A DNA stretch of 64,000 nt from NCBI GenBank assembly GCA_934526065.1, contig CAKSZX010000004.1, positions 1 through 64,000 on the forward strand. The letters run 5' to 3'. This DNA is from an uncultured Oscillospiraceae bacterium. Lineage in GTDB: Bacteria > Bacillota > Clostridia > Oscillospirales > Ruminococcaceae. The notes beneath the pieces are model-generated. The model was not told where the DNA came from, searched no databases, and saw nothing but the letters and a program-made list of their open reading frames with translations. This document shows positions 60,530 to 64,000 of this stretch, piece after piece (within the stretch, counting starts at the first letter, position 1; every line of letters begins with the position of its first letter). The translations under genes and the position numbers were made by a program.

Positions 60530-61060
60530 ATGGATAAAAGAAAAGTGTTAATTCGCAAAGCGGCGAAATATTTAATATATGCTTTTGCGGTGTTTTTGCT
60601 GTATATTTTGCAATCCGTGCCGGGCTTTTTAAAAATCTTTGGAGTAAAGCCGGTGTTTATAATACCTTTTTGTGTTGCTTTAAGCGTTTACGACGAGGAT
60701 TGGCGGGCAGGGTTTGTTTATGTTTTCGGCGGTTTACTTGCGGATCTGTCATCCGGCAGGGTGGCCGGCTACATAACAATCATACTTTTGATATGTTGTG
60801 TTGTTTGTGTTGTGGCAGTAAAATTCTTGGTAAAACCATCTAATCGCAATGTTTTTATGCTTTCTTTTGCGGTTATGTTCATTATTTTTACTTATGACTT
60901 TTTGCTAACATATATAATGCGTGGCTATAAAAACTTTGCCCTGTTTTACATTAAAAATGTTTTGTTGTTCGGTTTGTACAGTTCTGTTTTTGCGGTACCG
61001 TTTTACATGCTTATCGGTAAAATTTCTAATTATAAATTCTTGCGCACGGAGACAAGGTAA
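60530..61060 (+). CDS. mreD: Rod shape-determining protein MreD
   Basis: 176 residues, four to five TM segments (LIYAFAVFLLYILQSVPGFL; FIIPFCVALSVY; YITIILLICCVVCVVAVKFL; FMLSFAVMFIIFTYDFLLTYI; LLFGLYSSVFAVPFYMLI). GGLLADLSSGRVAGY is the conserved MreD loop. It lies 3 bp after mreC and 2 bp before mrdA. Confidence 0.9.
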   Translation: MDKRKVLIRKAAKYLIYAFAVFLLYILQSVPGFLKIFGVKPVFIIPFCVALSVYDEDWRAGFVYVFGGLLADLSSGRVAGYITIILLICCVVCVVAVKFLVKPSNRNVFMLSFAVMFIIFTYDFLLTYIMRGYKNFALFYIKNVLLFGLYSSVFAVPFYMLIGKISNYKFLRTETR

Positions 61061-61062
61061 AA

Positions 61063-63228
61063 ATGAAAAAAATATTGGAATCAAGGCTGAATATACTCAT
61101 AGCTGCGGTGGTATGCATATTCGGGATTTTTGTGTTCAGACTTATTGATTTACAAATTATAAACGGTGACGATTATTATTCCCAGTCAAATCGGACTACC
61201 AGAATAAATCAGAGTATAACTGCTTCAAGAGGAGATATAAGCGATGCGAACGGCGTTCCCCTTGCAAGCAGCAAAACTGTTTTTAATGTCAGCATAAACA
61301 AGGCATATATGCCAAATGGAAAATTGAACGAGAGAATAATAGCCGTACTTGATATTTTGGATCAATACGGCCGGCAAGTAAACGATATTTTACCTATGTC
61401 CACAACTCGGCCGTACACATTTGACGAAAGTAAAGACAGCGAATTAAACCGCCTGCGTACAACCATAAAGGTGGCGGTTTACGCCACAGAAAAAGATGTT
61501 CTTGCCAAGTTGGTTGACAGGTACTCTCTTGAAGATGTGCCGGAAAGCTATCAACGCCGTGTTGCCGGTGTCAGGTACACCATGGAAAGACTTGGATATT
61601 CTGATTCTTTCCCGTTTAACATAGCGGAAGATGTATCTGTCGAATTGGCTACTGTCATCAAAGAAAAATCAAGAGAACTCACCGGTATTGAGATAACCAC
61701 CGGAAGTAAAAGGTATTACGGAAACGGCAGTTTGTTGCCGCATATTTTAGGCTCCGTAGGCCCTATTTACGCCGAAGAATACGAAGAACTTAAATCCCAG
61801 GGGTACGGTTTAAATGACATTTTGGGCAAGTCCGGTCTTGAAAAATCTTATGAGAGCTTTTTAAAAGGTACAGATGGCATTGTACAGATAGAAAAGGATA
61901 TTTACGGCGGAATTACCGACACCGACATTATTAAAGAACCTGTGCCAGGCAATACCGTTCAGCTTACCGTAGACAGCGATTTACAGGAACAGTCTAACGC
62001 TATCTTGCGGGATTTGGTAACATTTTTGCAAGGCAGATCCGCCGGCTGGGGTAAAGAGTGTGACGGTGCGTCAATGGTTGTTTTGGACACCAAGACAGGC
62101 GGTGTTTTGGCTATGAGCAACTATCCCAGTTACGATTTGAATTCGTATTCTTCAAATTACCAAGAATATTCGGAAAATCCAAGTACGCCGCTGTTTAACC
62201 GTGCTTTCCAGGGCTTGTACAGACCGGGTTCGGTATTTAAATTAAGTGTTGCGGCAGCCGCTTTAAGCTCAGGTCTTATTGATGAAACATATACATTCAC
62301 CTGTCATGGTGTATATACCTACTACACTCAGCGGGAATGGGGCGGAGCTTTGCCGGGTTGTGCAAACAACACTGCCCACGGAACTATAAATATAAAGCAA
62401 GCCATTGAAGTCAGCTGTAACTGTTTCTTCTACGATTTAGGCCGTCGCTTGGGTATTGACGCAATAAACGAAAGTGCAAAAAAACTGGGATTAGGCGTTA
62501 CAACCGGCTTGGAACTTTTTGAGCAAGAGGGCAGACTTTCCAGCCCGGAACTTGCGGAAGTTTTAGGTACAGACTGGTATGTGGGTAACGTTATTCAGGC
62601 ATCTATCGGTCAGCTTGATACAGCGGTTACAACGGTTCAGCTTGCAACTTACGCCAATACAATAGCAAACAAGGGCAGAAGGTATCAAACTCATCTTGTT
62701 AAATCTATTGTAAACTATGACGGAAGCGAGACCGTGTACGAAACACCTGTAAATGTTGTATCGGAATACGGAAACACCAACGGCACCTTTGATATAATAG
62801 AGCAGGGTATGATTATGGCCTCTACCGAGGGCAATGCGAAAATTTATCTTTCAAACTTACCTTACACGGTAGCAAGTAAAACAGGTACGGCTCAGGTGGC
62901 CAACGATTTGTACAATTCTACCATGGTGGCCTACGGGCCTGTGGGCAACCCGGAAATTGCCGTTGCCATAGTGGCAGAGAAAGGCGGCAACGGTTACAAC
63001 CTTGCCTATGCGGTACAAAAAGTCTTTGAGACTTATTATAATATTAAGCGGGCAAGGGAAAACGGCGTTGAATACGGCAAGTATGCGGAATATTTGGCAA
63101 GTCAAAATGCAGCCGAACAGCCGGTTGACGAAAACGCCCAAAACCGGGAAAACACCGTAAATGCGGAAAACAACACGGTTGATAACACCCTGCAAAACAG
63201 CACTCAGAGCAGTGAAATTGCACAATAA
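61063..63228 (+). CDS. mrdA: Penicillin-binding protein 2 (elongation transpeptidase)
   Basis: 721 residues. One N-terminal TM (about 8-28), a PBP dimer domain (RGDISDANGVPLASSKTVFNVS), and a C-terminal transpeptidase with the three catalytic motifs: SVFK (nucleophile S390, K393), SCN (EVSCNCFFYD) and KTG (ASKTGTAQVA). A 45-residue Asn/Gln/Glu-rich tail ends the protein. It crosslinks peptidoglycan in the lateral wall together with RodA (not in the window). It belongs to the mreCD transcript. Confidence 0.96.
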   Translation: MKKILESRLNILIAAVVCIFGIFVFRLIDLQIINGDDYYSQSNRTTRINQSITASRGDISDANGVPLASSKTVFNVSINKAYMPNGKLNERIIAVLDILDQYGRQVNDILPMSTTRPYTFDESKDSELNRLRTTIKVAVYATEKDVLAKLVDRYSLEDVPESYQRRVAGVRYTMERLGYSDSFPFNIAEDVSVELATVIKEKSRELTGIEITTGSKRYYGNGSLLPHILGSVGPIYAEEYEELKSQGYGLNDILGKSGLEKSYESFLKGTDGIVQIEKDIYGGITDTDIIKEPVPGNTVQLTVDSDLQEQSNAILRDLVTFLQGRSAGWGKECDGASMVVLDTKTGGVLAMSNYPSYDLNSYSSNYQEYSENPSTPLFNRAFQGLYRPGSVFKLSVAAAALSSGLIDETYTFTCHGVYTYYTQREWGGALPGCANNTAHGTINIKQAIEVSCNCFFYDLGRRLGIDAINESAKKLGLGVTTGLELFEQEGRLSSPELAEVLGTDWYVGNVIQASIGQLDTAVTTVQLATYANTIANKGRRYQTHLVKSIVNYDGSETVYETPVNVVSEYGNTNGTFDIIEQGMIMASTEGNAKIYLSNLPYTVASKTGTAQVANDLYNSTMVAYGPVGNPEIAVAIVAEKGGNGYNLAYAVQKVFETYYNIKRARENGVEYGKYAEYLASQNAAEQPVDENAQNRENTVNAENNTVDNTLQNSTQSSEIAQ

Positions 63229-63247
63229 ACTTAATAAAAAAATATAT

Positions 63248-63273
63248 AAACCTACAATTTTTGTGTGGGTTTG
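63248..63273 (+). terminator. Weak hairpin after mrdA
   Basis: AAACCTACA/TGTGGGTTT, 9 bp with one G-U pair, followed by GTTAGG. It has no T-run, so it is a weak candidate only. Confidence 0.4.
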
Positions 63274-63294
63274 TTAGGTGATGAAAAAATTTAA

Positions 63295-63323
63295 TTGTGT
63301 ATTTTGTAATTTTGTGTTATAAT
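63295..63323 (+). promoter_or_regulatory. minD promoter
   Basis: TTGTGT (63295-63300), a 17-bp spacer and TATAAT (63318-63323). Confidence 0.65.
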
Positions 63324-63355
63324 ACATGATGTAACACTATTGATTTGGAGATGTA

Positions 63356-64000
63356 ATGGCTCAGGTATTTATGATTGCCTCCGGTAAAGGGGGAACAGGC
63401 AAAAGCACGGTTGCCGCATATATTTCTCTTGAAATGGCTTTAAGCGGCAAAAAAACTTTGCTTATAGAACTTGATGCTGGTTTGCGCAGTATAGACGTTA
63501 TCACCGGGGTAGAAGGTAAAACCGTCTATGACATAGGTGATGTTTTACAGGGCAGATGCGATGCCGAAAAGGCTTGGGTGCAAAGCCCAAACAGCAATAA
63601 TTTATTTATTATTGCCGCACCTTATAAAAATACCAATGACGATTTCAGCGGCTTCGGCAAATTGGTAAACTCTTTTGTTGACGAGTATGATTGTATTGTT
63701 ATTGACACTGCGGCAGGCTTTCCAAAAGCCTTTTATCGGGCGGCAAAAACAGCGGACACAGGAATTGTTGTCACAACGCCGGATGTTGTCAGCGTAAGGG
63801 ATGCAAAGCTTACCTGCGACGAGATGTACGCCGGCGGTGTGCGAAGGGTCAGACTTATAATAAATAAATTTTCGAGGGAAACTTTTACCTATTCCGGCTT
63901 TGAAAATGTGGATAAAATAATCGACTTCGTAGGGGCAAGGCTTTTGGGTGTAGTACCTTTTTCAGGGGCTATTGCTCAGTGCGGGGCAAACGGTTCTCCG
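63356..64000 (+). CDS. minD: MinD/ParA-family septum-site ATPase (partial at window end)
   Basis: 215 codons seen; the 3' end is outside the window. GGAG precedes the ATG by 5 nt. Deviant Walker A KGGTGKST (11-18) and IDTAAGF (switch II region), with ELDAGLRSIDVI in place of the usual D-x-GLRN-LD. Typical MinD dimerises with ATP on the membrane and controls FtsZ placement. The membrane-targeting tail cannot be seen. No minC is present upstream in the mre cluster, where B. subtilis has minC-minD, so a ParA-like cousin is possible. Confidence 0.8.
   Translation, partial: MAQVFMIASGKGGTGKSTVAAYISLEMALSGKKTLLIELDAGLRSIDVITGVEGKTVYDIGDVLQGRCDAEKAWVQSPNSNNLFIIAAPYKNTNDDFSGFGKLVNSFVDEYDCIVIDTAAGFPKAFYRAAKTADTGIVVTTPDVVSVRDAKLTCDEMYAGGVRRVRLIINKFSRETFTYSGFENVDKIIDFVGARLLGVVPFSGAIAQCGANGSP

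Overview
This is about 64 kb of a low-to-moderate GC, Gram-positive-type chromosome. Strong AGGAGG-type ribosome binding sites, frequent TTG/GTG starts, type III glutamine synthetase, DUF4317, a Bce-type bacitracin module and the rimP-nusA-rnpM-ylxQ-infB order all point to a clostridial (Eubacteriales, probably gut Oscillospiraceae-like) bacterium. The exact family cannot be fixed from the sequence. There is no insertion sequence, integrase, CRISPR array or rRNA; one tRNA (Leu-UAA) is present. Most of the window is core chromosome with small accessory islands.

Layout. 1-1730 (minus): a metal-efflux unit, csoR followed by the N-terminal part of a P-type ATPase whose cytosolic region carries three HMA domains and 14 His/Cys-rich tandem repeats. 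1828-5623 (minus): an orphan peptide-binding lipoprotein and glutamine synthetase III with a structured leader. 5976-17001 (plus): murD, an acetyltransferase, a PLP-fold Alr protein, an M20 amidohydrolase, DUF4317, a lipoprotein, a dicarboxylate/amino-acid symporter and an amidohydrolase. 17107-17194: tRNA-Leu.

17429-27997 (plus): the large translation/RNA operon rimP-nusA-rnpM-ylxQ-infB-rbfA-nrnA-truB-ribF, then rpsO and pnp. It has an attenuator-like hairpin in the nusA leader, a structured rpsO leader and a very long hairpin ahead of pnp. 28078-34005: a PHP phosphoesterase, a MacB-like ABC exporter with a giant coiled-coil permease, and two small envelope proteins. 34077-40441: a YbaK deacylase, the linked radical-SAM/DUF4130 DNA-metabolism pair, a LexA-like self-cleaving XRE repressor divergent from a small membrane protein, an M20 hydrolase and an orphan HATPase.

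40772-50073: glycolysis, with gap alone and pgk-tpiA-gpmI as an operon, separated by a BceRS-BceAB antimicrobial-peptide sensing and export module. 50362-55293: a cell-wall-type M15/PG-binding protein and an intracellular glycogen pair (GH13 and glycogen phosphorylase). 55490-64000 (plus): a cell-shape and division cluster, zapA-U32-maf-mreB-mreC-mreD-mrdA(PBP2)-minD.

The most notable items are the expanded His/Cys repeat tract with CsoR-type operators, the LexA-like repressor facing a small membrane protein (an arrangement resembling lexA-yneA/sosA), the RNA elements around nusA, rpsO and pnp, and the radical-SAM/DUF4130 pair.
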